Assembly (NCBI GenBank): GCA_009782175.1
Contig: WRKR01000002.1
Coordinates: forward strand, 62,001 to 126,000
Source: Cystobacterineae bacterium
GTDB lineage: Bacteria; Myxococcota; Myxococcia; Myxococcales; Myxococcaceae
DNA: 64,000 nucleotides
Direction: 5' to 3'
The translations under genes were made by a program, and so were the position numbers. Below, piece after piece: positions 44,921 through 52,165 of the stretch. Under the pieces are notes generated by a model, which saw nothing but the letters and a program-made list of their open reading frames with translations, had not been told where the DNA came from and did not search any database. How positions within the stretch are numbered: the stretch's first letter is position 1; the number at the start of each line of letters is the position of its first letter.

Positions 44921-45030
44921 TAGGCTTACTTCAAATGAAAACCTGGGCAATGCCTTCTGTGTGTTGTTTGGCTGGTGAAGTTGCTTGACCCCCATTCCCA
45001 TGCGGACTAGAAGCTGTCCGCAGTTAAAAT

Positions 45031-45103
45031 GCGGTGGTAGCTCAGCTGGTAGAGCACGAGCTTCCCAAGCTCGGGGTCGCGGGTTCGATTCCCGTCCGCC
45101 GCT
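45031..45103 (+). tRNA. tRNA-Gly (anticodon CCC)
   Basis: A 73-nt cloverleaf. Acceptor GCGGTGG pairs with CCGCCGC, with a T discriminator. The D arm is GCTCAGCTGGTAGAGC. The anticodon arm CGAGC-TTCCCAA-GCTCG puts CCC at 34-36. The T arm is GCGGG-TTCGATT-CCCGT. CCA is not encoded. It marks the left border of the accessory region. Confidence 0.96.
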
Positions 45104-45124
45104 TCATGTCGAAGTTTCACAAAG

Positions 45125-45168
45125 CCCCACAAAGCCCTCAAAGCCTTGTGGGGTTTTGGTTTTTTTGG
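45125..45168 (+). terminator. Terminator after tRNA-Gly
   Basis: Stem CCCCACAA/TTGTGGGG with a 13-base loop, followed by TTTTGGTTTTTTT. An identical copy lies at 51487-51530 in the second module A. Confidence 0.85.
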
Positions 45169-45259
45169 AGGCTTTGGCGCATGGCCTGCAATCCCTAACG
45201 CTCGAATGAACCGGCGCGCTTTAGCGCGGCCGGGTTGAATGATTTATGAGGTCGGCGAT

Positions 45260-45478
45260 TCATTCATAGTCCGTCCATTCACTTGCACACAACCAATGCT
45301 CGGGAATTTCAGCCAAGGCAGACTCTGGAACAAGAAGATCCCAGTAATGCTCCCAGCCACCCGTATCATAGGTAACAATCGTAATCGCCGGGCCCCAGCG
45401 TTCCAAAAACTCTCGAACCTGATCGAATTCGGTTGAGTCTTCATCGTCATCAACAAAGATTGAGACCTTGCGCGACAT
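45260..45478 (-). CDS. 72-aa acidic protein, module A copy 1
   Basis: ATG 45478 stands seven bases behind AGGG. The product begins MSRKVSIFVDDDEDSTEFDQ and continues with VREFLERWGPAITIVTYDTGGWEHYWDLLVPESALAEIPEHWLC. It has no signal peptide and is strongly acidic. I recognise no family; small size and island location suggest an immunity-like or accessory protein, which is only a guess. It differs from its paralogue at 51622-51840 at about ten positions while size and start are kept, so both look like real genes. Confidence 0.65.
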   Translation of the reverse strand: MSRKVSIFVDDDEDSTEFDQVREFLERWGPAITIVTYDTGGWEHYWDLLVPESALAEIPEHWLCASEWTDYE

Positions 45479-45795
45479 GGATAACCCTACCTATAAATAG
45501 ACAAGAAAGCAGTGCCGTCTAACCCTCAAATATTGCGGATTCTACCTGAAATTTCCGATGAGACAAAGCTAAAACTCAGCGACCGGAAGGCAGTCTATGC
45601 TGTGACGCTCTTTCTTGAGACGCAGGGCGCAAGCCGGTTTCAGCGTGTCTAACCCACAGCACCTTGGAGAGAAGGTTGTCAACCGTGTTGGGTTTGTCAT
45701 GGGCGAACCATATATTATGTCTTTCGGGAGGCGTTTAGGACGGAGGTTTGCGAAGGGTTTGACTCTAAGTTTGTTCAGCGGGTGTTGGCAGAGAA

Positions 45796-45896
45796 GGAAG
45801 AGCAAAAACCCGGATAGCGAGCGGCCCTCACGCACTGGTGAACTTTCTCTTGGGGACGGCAGGCCGAATGATTGGCTTCAGCAGATGTATGGCTAG
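45796..45896 (+). pseudogene. Gene-tail fragment shared with 54041-54196
   Basis: The frame reads SKNPDSERPSRTGELSLGDG then RPNDWLQQMYG and stops; after it one extra base shifts the frame relative to the second copy. The copy at 54041-54196 reads SERVLDEGELPLDNRPDDWF, LGMYSRGGLARWENAPTW. These are remnants of one unknown protein family, both at edges of duplicated modules. Confidence 0.45.
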
Positions 45897-46618
45897 GCAT
45901 GGGTTGGCGCATGCCTGGCGCGCTTTTTGCTTAATTTCTTGTGCGCACACCATATGCGACATATCAGATTTTGAGCAGGTTCTTCGTCTCGTTTTTGAAC
46001 GGGAGGGTGCTGGAGGGCCCGGATGCTGACAGTTTTTGACATGGTTTTTGCCAAAAATAATGCTTCGACTTCACTGTCAGAACGAAAACATCCCAAAAGG
46101 TGAGCGGAGTCAATTGGTTAAAAGCCGACAAACGGACTTGTTGAAGCGCTGGAAATGTTGCATGGAGCTGGTGGCCTTGACAAGGTGCTGTTCAGAAAAG
46201 GCTTGAAAACAATTGCCAACATCTGCCGCACGTTAAACTATCTCCCAAAGAGCGAGTAACTTTGAGACTCGTAGCGATGAAATAATCTGCCAAGCACAAT
46301 CCCCAGCTGGATTTTTTGATCAGCCTGCAAAGAAATTAAGCAGCACATACAGTGTTTGTCTTTGGTAATACATACAGTGTTTTTTGCAAATAGATCAATA
46401 TCTGATATTGAATGAAATTAAATGCAACATACAGCAAAGCGACATGCGGGTCAGTGTAGCATTATAACTTTTCACTTGAAATTCATTTATAAAAACATCA
46501 ATTATGTTGGCATTCAAGCGATACTCAACAACAGAGGGTGCAACAAAAAAACTTTGTTTATTTTTGATGGAAATTCCAACAAATATAGTCGAGTTTTTCT
46601 TGTTTAAAGGGAGTTGCG
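45897..46618. other. Gene-poor, partly AT-rich region upstream of the exported-protein cluster
   Basis: Contains a coherent C-terminal gene fragment at about 46135-46259 (LVEALEMLHGAGGLDKVLF, then RKGLKTIANICRTLNYLPKSE and stop). Two direct repeats ACATACAGTGTTT lie 25 bp apart at 46345 and 46370, with a partial third near 46423. An AT-rich promoter-like stretch follows at 46470-46600. No complete gene is seen. Confidence 0.5.
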
Positions 46619-47443
46619 ATAGAAAACAAAAAATGGCACTACTTAACGGCGGTTACTTTTGCTCTGGCGATGATTCCTACCTCAGGGCATGCAATCACCT
46701 ACACAACAGAATATATCACGTCGTGGGCTTCTTGTGATTGCAGCCAAAATGCCCTAAGCTATACAGACGATCAAATAGGCAAGTTCCACAACAAAATGTC
46801 CAGCTATGGACACACAAGGTTGAGAGGATATTCAAACACCACTGTTTGGGCTTCAGATGTAGTCGAAGATACCTGGGGAGGAAAGGACCATTGGTATTCA
46901 GACGATGGAGACATGTATGTCTTCTCTGGCCATGGAGGTGTATCTACAGATGGGATTGGTCAGTTCTTTTCTGTTCCTATGTGCAAAAGAGACAATCAGA
47001 CCAGTTGTTCAGCAACCTCACGAAGAATGGTTTTTGGAGAACGAGGGGGTTCTTTTTCAACACCTAGCTCTGGCTCTTTGCGCTATCTGATGTGGCTGAC
47101 ATGCTATAGCGTCCATACAGCTCCGGATTACCAATGGATAGATACGGCGCGTTATGGCCTCGAATATATTATGGGATATCGAGGGTTATCTATGGATTCT
47201 TTCACAACCGACGAGGTCGGCGACGATTGGGCCGAGGAAGCCATTGGAGCCAGTCGAACCTTCAAAGCCTCATGGTTTTATGCCATTGAAGATTGGTGGG
47301 TGGACGATACGGGTTCACTCGTGGCGCCTGGAGTGGATTCAAATACTTCAGTTCAACGGCGCGACAACTTGACAAAAAACTGGAGCCGTCGTCCTGCAAG
47401 TGAAAGAACCACTTGGATGGCTTGGTCATGGCATGTAGGTTAA
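46619..47443 (+). CDS. Secreted protein with apparent ATA start codon
   Basis: From 46619 the frame reads ATA GAA AAC AAA AAA TGG. With Met for the first codon this gives a textbook signal peptide, M-ENKKWHYLTAVTFALAMIP then TSGHA, with cleavage after GHA. GGGAG lies five bases before the ATA. No ATG, GTG or TTG exists between the upstream in-frame stop and 46670, and ATG 46670 would cut the signal peptide in half. The mature part (about 250 aa) has GHGGVSTDG and many conserved-looking Trp, and resembles DUF6345-type proteins; that match is tentative. The gene leads a cluster with two lipoproteins. The start may be a non-AUG codon or a recent mutation. Confidence 0.7.
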   Translation: MENKKWHYLTAVTFALAMIPTSGHAITYTTEYITSWASCDCSQNALSYTDDQIGKFHNKMSSYGHTRLRGYSNTTVWASDVVEDTWGGKDHWYSDDGDMYVFSGHGGVSTDGIGQFFSVPMCKRDNQTSCSATSRRMVFGERGGSFSTPSSGSLRYLMWLTCYSVHTAPDYQWIDTARYGLEYIMGYRGLSMDSFTTDEVGDDWAEEAIGASRTFKASWFYAIEDWWVDDTGSLVAPGVDSNTSVQRRDNLTKNWSRRPASERTTWMAWSWHVG

Positions 47444-47460
47444 TGAAAGGGGGAATGAAA

Positions 47461-48603
47461 ATGAAACGATATGAAATAGCTTCGTGTTTTGTTATTTGTT
47501 CATCTATCTCGTTGTTTGGATGTCAAGATGAAAATATCGAACAAGCGAATAAGCAAGAAAATAAAATCGGTATTTCGGCGATTTATGGAGGTGTCGATAA
47601 AATTCAAGTCGATGGAATTCAATTGGGAAAACTTCTGATTGTCGATGAATGGATGGCCAAAAGAGGTGGCGATGTTTTTGTCCAAGACGAGCTTGCTGCG
47701 CAGAATTTTGCTATTTTAAATCAGATGTTTGAAGATGGTTCCTCTAAACAGCTCTCTCTTTCCTTTGTTCAGTTGAGGCCGACAGATCGTGAGGATGCAA
47801 CACTTCAAAAGAGAATCAAACACTTTGCTCTTTCTGCTTCTGAAAACAAGGAGTTAAATTTCAAGGAATTCCGCGCAGGCAACAAACTCTTGAGCGTCAA
47901 TGCCCAAAGTGGTGCCGAGCGCTATGTGGACAACGCGCAATTCCACAGAGGCGAGGGCGTTGATTTTGTTTTGGAAAAGGAATTCTATTTAAGCACAGCC
48001 AACAAATATCTCGACGAATTGTTTTTGACTCAAAAGGTCGGAAAAGTTTTCCCCTATAAATTCCGTTATTATAAAAATGCAGTTCGGGAAGAGGGCTCTC
48101 ATATCGCACAAGAGAGCACCTATCAGCTGGCCCTGGCATACAACACGAGTATTGACGGGTTGCCTGTCATTGGATCCGGCGGAAAAATTGCTCTTCATCT
48201 GTCCCCCAAGGGAGAATTATTGAGCTATGAAAGCACGCTGAGAGATTTCGACAGAATTGCGCTTATTTCTGGTTCTGAATTATTGTCACCCAAAGCGGCT
48301 CAAGCAGAGGCCGAAGCGCGCTTCAAAGAACGTGGAGTGGATTTGTCGAAACTCGTTTTGTCGCGGGCCGAGTTTGGATATTTGCGCCTGGGACGCAAGA
48401 GCATTCAAAACTATGTGGCACCACATTATGTGTTTATTTATAGCCCGCCCGAAGGTGTCATGGACAAAAAACGCATGGAAGTGATTCCTGCTATAACAAA
48501 TCCAAAACTGCTTCAGCTGCTTAAAGAGGATTCAGAGAAAGAAGCTGCCCGCAAAAAGATTGCTCCAGAATATCTAAAAGAGGATATCAAAGAGGAACGA
48601 TAA
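47461..48603 (+). CDS. Lipoprotein of unknown function
   Basis: 380 aa from ATG 47461, seven bases behind AAAGGGGG. The signal peptide ends in the lipobox LFGC (Cys about 21). The mature part has no repeats and a mixed alpha/beta look (YQLALAYNTSIDGLPVIGSGGKIALHLSPKGELLSYESTLRDF), reminiscent of propeptide or PepSY-like domains. I do not recognise a family. It is 17 bases after the secreted protein and two bases before the next lipoprotein, so the three form one operon. It is richer in A/T and in lysine than the chromosome around it. Confidence 0.8.
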   Translation: MKRYEIASCFVICSSISLFGCQDENIEQANKQENKIGISAIYGGVDKIQVDGIQLGKLLIVDEWMAKRGGDVFVQDELAAQNFAILNQMFEDGSSKQLSLSFVQLRPTDREDATLQKRIKHFALSASENKELNFKEFRAGNKLLSVNAQSGAERYVDNAQFHRGEGVDFVLEKEFYLSTANKYLDELFLTQKVGKVFPYKFRYYKNAVREEGSHIAQESTYQLALAYNTSIDGLPVIGSGGKIALHLSPKGELLSYESTLRDFDRIALISGSELLSPKAAQAEAEARFKERGVDLSKLVLSRAEFGYLRLGRKSIQNYVAPHYVFIYSPPEGVMDKKRMEVIPAITNPKLLQLLKEDSEKEAARKKIAPEYLKEDIKEER

Positions 48604-48605
48604 AG

Positions 48606-49124
48606 ATGAAAAGATACTTATACTTCCCGCTGTTCCTGCTTTCATTCCTCTTGCTGGGTTGTGACACTCAAAACAAATGCGGCGATTCTAAACTAGCACA
48701 ACAACCGGGCGACTATGTTGTTGAAGTCTATATCCAAGGAGAGGTTTCTTCGTTTGAAGGCCGTCGGATTGAAGTCAATGGTGTTCAGGCAAAACGGATC
48801 GATTGTACTGCTGGAACTGGTGAAGGAGAATGCGCCGCATATAGCGATAAGCCGGAATATGGTTTGAGTTTTTGCACAGAGGACAAAGAAACTTTTCTTC
48901 ACAAGCCATTGAAAATGGTTGTCTATGAAGGCGAGTCTGTTGTTTCAGAAACTTCTCATGAAAGAGCAGAGTGCCAAAAATCATCGATAACCCAAGACAA
49001 CTACTTTGTTTTGATGCCGGAAGGAACGCTCAAAAAAGATGCATCCTCTCGGAATTGCGATCGCGCCTGTCTTGGTGGAGTGGCCTTTTGTGCGGAGGTT
49101 CAGAGGCACATGCCCCCCTTGTGA
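48606..49124 (+). CDS. Small Cys-containing lipoprotein
   Basis: 172 aa from ATG 48606, with GAGGAACG overlapping the end of the previous gene. The lipobox is LLLGC (Cys 19). At least eight further Cys residues lie in the mature part (DCTAGTGEGECAAYS, LSFCTEDKE, NCDRACLGGVAFC), suggesting disulfides. The family is unknown. It is third in the exported-protein operon; downstream the sequence breaks into fragments. Confidence 0.75.
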   Translation: MKRYLYFPLFLLSFLLLGCDTQNKCGDSKLAQQPGDYVVEVYIQGEVSSFEGRRIEVNGVQAKRIDCTAGTGEGECAAYSDKPEYGLSFCTEDKETFLHKPLKMVVYEGESVVSETSHERAECQKSSITQDNYFVLMPEGTLKKDASSRNCDRACLGGVAFCAEVQRHMPPL

Positions 49125-49251
49125 CGCATTTCAGCAACACGCCATAGCAAAGCCACGCGGAAGATCTCAAAAACCCGCGTAGTTTTTTATATCTCTCAAG
49201 CGTCAACAAGCAATGCCCAAAAAAACAACCCTCTGCCAAGAGTGCGAATAA

Positions 49252-49363
49252 GTCTATATTTTGTGTGCCGACAAAGACGAAACCATGGTGCGCTATTCTA
49301 TATCGCAAGAAAACCAGCAACTCTTTGCCTCCAAATACAGGCTGATTTTGCCGAGCAAAGGAA
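49252..49363 (+). pseudogene. Fragment of a YhcG/DUF1016 PDDEXK nuclease
   Basis: The frame reads YILCADKDETMVRYSISQEN then QQLFASKYRLILPSK, the conserved C-terminal stretch of YhcG-type (DUF1016) nucleases. There is a stop just upstream and unrelated sequence downstream, so only about 37 residues remain. Confidence 0.75.
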
Positions 49364-49619
49364 GGCATCGTCGACACGGTCATGCGTTGGGGAGCATCTT
49401 CCAGATCGCATTCCAGACGCAGCTTTTGAAATTGGTCTTATCTCTGACATGGTTTTCGACTGCACGTTGAGCTGCCGAACAGACGCCAAGAACAATCTCC
49501 CTCTTCTGGCTTTCCTCGGCAGCCACGGCGATTTCTTTTAAAAGCTCTTCATGGAAACTTGCGAGTGCAGGACGCATCTGCGCTTCTTCTTCTGGCGTAT
49601 AGCGAAATTGGTGGGGCGC

Positions 49620-49787
49620 ATGTGTTTCAGCTCAACCTTCACCTTGTCAGATGGCTGTCACGCCGACTTCTCCTTGCCTCACTACCAGAAGATTGAACGT
49701 GGTGAACTCGACCCACGCCTTGCGACAATCAAACGTTTGGCCGATGCTTTTGGCATAACCATGTCAGAGCTTTTGAACGGGCTTTAA
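49620..49787 (+). pseudogene. Truncated XRE-family regulator, copy 1
   Basis: SLPHYQKIERGELDPRLATI followed by KRLADAFGITMSELLNGL is the second half of an XRE helix-turn-helix domain. The first helices are missing: the frame before it (MCFSSTFTLSDGCHADF) does not fit, and no ribosome binding site is seen. In copy 2 the same frame ends early after DAFWVSMS. Confidence 0.65.
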
Positions 49788-49886
49788 AATTTCTGGAGCG
49801 TTCCGGAGTAGAAAACCACTGCCAAAGCCCTGGAGACAGGCCAAAGCTACTTGCATCCCTTCAAAAAAGGCGCTATGGTTTTTATC

Positions 49887-50080
49887 AGGTGCTGAACACA
49901 CCTAGAAGCGGCTTTTCCCGCGCCCGTTAGCGTGGTTTTTTTGCGCCATTTTTATGGCCGGGTAGCGCGTCAGCCGAAAAAGAGCCCTTCGGGGCTGAGG
50001 CCTCGGGCCGTTCTTCTAGCGGTGTTCAAGTACCTGGCCTTCCCCCTGAACAAGGGAAGCGTCTTGAACACACTAGAAGG
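49887..50080 (+). ncRNA. C4-like antisense RNA with its target box, copy 1
   Basis: The 5' part has hairpin AGGTG-CTGAACA-CACCT then CTAGAAG (49903-49909). The middle has CTTCTAG (50013-50019) followed by GTGTTCAAG (50022-50030). Before the gene lie CTTGAACAC (50063-50071) and CTAGAAGGAG (50073-50082), the last overlapping the ribosome binding site. The middle boxes can thus pair either with the 5' boxes or with the target at the start of the 128-aa gene. This order (a1b1, b'a', a2b2) is that of the C4 antisense RNA of phages P1/P7 and the related P4 immunity RNA. A further stem, CTTCCC/GGGAAG (50039-50059), is kept by a paired change in copy 2. Confidence 0.7.
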
Positions 50081-50087
50081 AGACCAC

Positions 50088-50474
50088 ATGGCTACAAAAG
50101 AAACAGAAACACCCCTTAGGCACAATGAAGACGGTTTGCCTCTCTACCCCACCCGTTATGGCATGAGGACGGCGAAGGAAGCGGCAAACGAGTTGTTTGA
50201 AAAGTCACATGCACGGCTTCAATTTCTGGAGAATGTTTTTGCGACCATTCAGTTTGACGGATGCCTGCATTTGAACGCAGTGGAACAAAGGAGGCCAGAG
50301 AGCTTGCTCTCGCGCTTCACGGAGAGGAACGGAGCAGACGAGCGAAGCGGATGCGCCAACCATGGTTTGGCTGCCATTCTCGAAGACGTTTCCACGGAGC
50401 TCGGTGCCTTCCATGCCTACCCTATTGGTGAGGAATTGGCCCCCGGCAAGCTGGCAGAGGGGAGGCCACCTTAA
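50088..50474 (+). CDS. 128-aa protein behind a C4-like leader, copy 1
   Basis: ATG 50088 behind AAGGAGA. The product begins MATKETETPLRHNEDGLPLY and continues PTRYGMRTAKEAANELFEKS. The C-terminal half (TERNGADERSGCANHGLAAI) is encoded partly by GGAGCAGACGAGCGAAGCGG, a stretch also seen in the palindromic element at 10510-10530. No family is recognised. By position it corresponds to the C4-controlled genes of P1/P4-type prophages. About 95% identical to the protein at 53127-53513. Confidence 0.7.
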   Translation: MATKETETPLRHNEDGLPLYPTRYGMRTAKEAANELFEKSHARLQFLENVFATIQFDGCLHLNAVEQRRPESLLSRFTERNGADERSGCANHGLAAILEDVSTELGAFHAYPIGEELAPGKLAEGRPP

Positions 50475-50559
50475 TGGATAGGCTTCTTCCAAATGTCCCC
50501 CACGCACTGAGCGCCCAAACGAGCTAACAAACCGGAAAAGCCACCACCGTGTGGACCTG

Positions 50560-50595
50560 CCCTCGCTTTCATTTTTTTGAAGGCGGGGGTTTTTG
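50560..50595 (+). terminator. Terminator of module B, copy 1
   Basis: CCCTCGCTTTCA and TGAAGGCGGGGG form an imperfect stem around a T-rich loop, followed by TTTTTG. Confidence 0.75.
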
Positions 50596-50621
50596 TTTCC
50601 CGGACAAGAAAACACTCGCTC

Positions 50622-50649
50622 TTGACATGATATCATTTTGTGATATCAT
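50622..50649 (+). promoter_or_regulatory. hicAB promoter and operator
   Basis: TTGACA (50622-50627), 16 bases, TATCAT (50644-50649). Two TGATATCA palindromes (50628-50635 and 50641-50648) lie in the spacer and on the -10 box, a natural site for autorepression by HicB. Transcription would start within a few bases of the hicA GTG, so the mRNA is nearly leaderless. Confidence 0.8.
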
Positions 50650-50655
50650 AAGTGT

Positions 50656-50910
50656 GTGAACAACAAACACCGCAAAACCCTGCAGGCTGTTTTTGGCTTC
50701 CCCATGTCGGGAGTGGTGGAGTGGAAGGCCCTGGAGGCTTTGCTGGTGGCGGCGGGGGCCGAAATTGTTGAGGGGCGCGGTTCCCGCGTGCGCTTTGTTT
50801 GCGGCAAAGTTGTGGCGACTTTTCACCGGCCGCACCCGGGAAAGGACGCAAAACCCTATCAGGTACGAGACGCGCGGGCGTTTTTGGAAGCCATCGGAGT
50901 GACACCATGA
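50656..50910 (+). CDS. hicA: HicA-type mRNA interferase toxin
   Basis: 84 aa from GTG 50656. It fits the HicA subfamily with VEWKALEALLVAAGAEIVEGRGSRVRF and FHRPHPGKDAKPYQVRDARAFLEAIG, the dsRBD-like fold that degrades mRNA. This subfamily has GSRV where the classical one has GSHH, so the difference is not damage. Its TGA overlaps the hicB ATG (ATGA). Confidence 0.92.
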   Translation: MNNKHRKTLQAVFGFPMSGVVEWKALEALLVAAGAEIVEGRGSRVRFVCGKVVATFHRPHPGKDAKPYQVRDARAFLEAIGVTP

Positions 50911-51233
50911 AAACCATGCAGCACAAGGGCTATGCCGCCCGCATTGAATACAGCGACGAGGACAAATGCTTTGTCGGCCACATTGCCGGAATCCGCGACG
51001 TCGTGGGCTTTCACGGCGAAACCGTGGACGAGTTGCGTGCCGCCTTTGAGGAGGCCGTGGAGGACTATCTCGAAACCTGCGAGCGGGCAGGCTCGTCGCC
51101 CCAGCGCCCCTATTCCGGCAAAGTCATGCTTCGGCTCTCGCCGGAGTTGCACGCTGAAATTGCCATGAAGGCTGAAGCGAGCGGCAAGTCTCTGAACCAG
51201 TGGGCCACAGAAACGTTGGCCTTCGCTGAATGA
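50907..51233 (+). CDS. hicB: HicB-type antitoxin
   Basis: 108 aa. The degraded-RNase-H-like N-terminal domain (YAARIEYSDEDKCFVGHIAG, VVGFHGETVDELRAAFEEAV) neutralises HicA. The C-terminal ribbon-helix-helix part (LRLSPELHAEIAMKAEASGKSLNQWATETL) should bind the TGATATCA operator. It is complete and coupled to hicA. Confidence 0.93.
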   Translation: MKTMQHKGYAARIEYSDEDKCFVGHIAGIRDVVGFHGETVDELRAAFEEAVEDYLETCERAGSSPQRPYSGKVMLRLSPELHAEIAMKAEASGKSLNQWATETLAFAE

Positions 51234-51476
51234 GGACCGCCTTGCCATGCTTGCCCGCATGTACATTACCCAGCCTGGCGGTGTTTTTGTTTGGGTCCGC
51301 AGTTCGATCCCGTTTATCGGCTTGTTGCTCGGAATGGCCGGTGGCGGTAGGGTGCACTGGGTTCAAAAAACCACCTCCGGCGAGGACAGGTAAGCACAGG
51401 TAACTAAAAATTCGCTTCCCCAAGACGCTGACATATAAGAATTTATTTTCCAGTTCAAAGCCCGTCCGCGTTGAGT
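51234..51476. other. Spacer after hicAB with a tRNA-end remnant
   Basis: No gene is seen. At 51453-51469 the sequence GTTCAAAGCCCGTCCGC resembles the T arm and 3' end of tRNA-Gly (GTTCGATTCCCGTCCGC), immediately before module A copy 2. This is what an attachment-site remnant would look like. Confidence 0.5.
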
Positions 51477-52157
51477 TTTCACAAAGCCCCACAAAGCCCT
51501 CAAAGCCTTGTGGGGTTTTGGTTTTTTTGGAGGCTTTGGCGCATGGCCTGCAATCCCTAACGCTCGAATGAACCGGCGCGCTTTAGCGCGGCCGGGTTGA
51601 ATGCTTTATGAGGTCGGCGATTCATTCATCGTCCGTCCATTTACTTTCACACAACCAATGCTCGGGAATTTCAGCCAAGGCAGACTCTGGAACAAGAAGA
51701 TCCCAGTAGTGTTCCCAGCCACCCGACGAATAATTAACAATCGTAATCGCCGAGCCCCAGCGTGCCAAAAACTCTCGAACCTGATCGAATTCGGTTGAGT
51801 CTTCATCGTCCTCAACAAAGATTGAGACTTTGCGCGACATGGATAACCCTAACTATAAATAGACAAGAAAGCAGTGCCGTCTAACTTTCAAATATTGCGG
51901 ATTCTACCTGGAATTTCCGAGGAGACAAAGCTAAAACTCAGCGACCGGAAGGCAGTCTATGCTGTGACGCTCTTTCTTGAGACGCAGGGCGCAAGCCGGT
52001 TTCAGCGTGTCTAACCCACAGCACCTTGGAGAGAAGGTTGTCAACCGTGTTGGTTTTGTCATGGGCGAACCATATATTATGTCTTTCGAGAGGCATTCAG
52101 GGCGGAGGTTTGCGAAGGGTTTGACTCTAAGTTTGTTCAGCGGGTGTTGGCAGAGAA
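51477..52157. repeat. Module A, copy 2 (681 bp)
   Basis: Near-identical partner of 45115-45795, in the same orientation and 6362 bp away. It contains the same terminator (51487-51530), hairpin and 72-aa gene, then joins a VOC gene instead of the gene-tail fragment. Confidence 0.9.
51622..51840 (-). CDS. 72-aa acidic protein, module A copy 2
   Basis: Paralogue of the 45260-45478 product, beginning MSRKVSIFVEDDEDSTEFDQ. Changes cluster in the middle (LARWGSAITIVNYSSGGWEH versus LERWGPAITIVTYDTGGWEH) and at the end. No indels occur. The ATG is at 51840, behind AGGG-like GTTAGGGTTATCC. The function is unknown. Confidence 0.65.
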   Translation of the reverse strand: MSRKVSIFVEDDEDSTEFDQVREFLARWGSAITIVNYSSGGWEHYWDLLVPESALAEIPEHWLCESKWTDDE

Positions 52158-52165
52158 ATGCATTT

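Larger units (their letters stand above)
45115..45795. repeat. Module A, copy 1 (681 bp)
   Basis: Same length and nearly the same sequence as 51477-52157. It holds the terminator, a GC-rich hairpin (45209-45236), a 72-aa gene on the minus strand and a further 300 bp without a clear gene. It begins 12 bases after tRNA-Gly. Confidence 0.9.
49609..50595 (+). repeat. Module B, copy 1
   Basis: Aligns with 52651-53640. It holds a truncated XRE regulator, a C4-like RNA leader, a 128-aa gene and a terminator. Identity is high except in the RNA leader boxes and the 3' tail. Confidence 0.9.

Noticed and set aside
49380-49577. 65-codon minus-strand frame (QMRPALASFHEELLKEIAVA)
   Set aside because: Protein-like composition, but no ribosome binding site or recognisable family, and it abuts module B's breakpoint; at best a fragment.
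49820-49860. Cobalamin-riboswitch-like hairpin (CCTG-GAGA-CAGG)
   Set aside because: Only the B12-box-like hairpin is present; the rest of the riboswitch core is missing and the context is the C4-like leader.
50656-50910. HicA taken as inactive because GSHH is replaced by GSRV
   Set aside because: The whole subfamily with FHRPHP carries GSRV, so the residue difference is normal for it.
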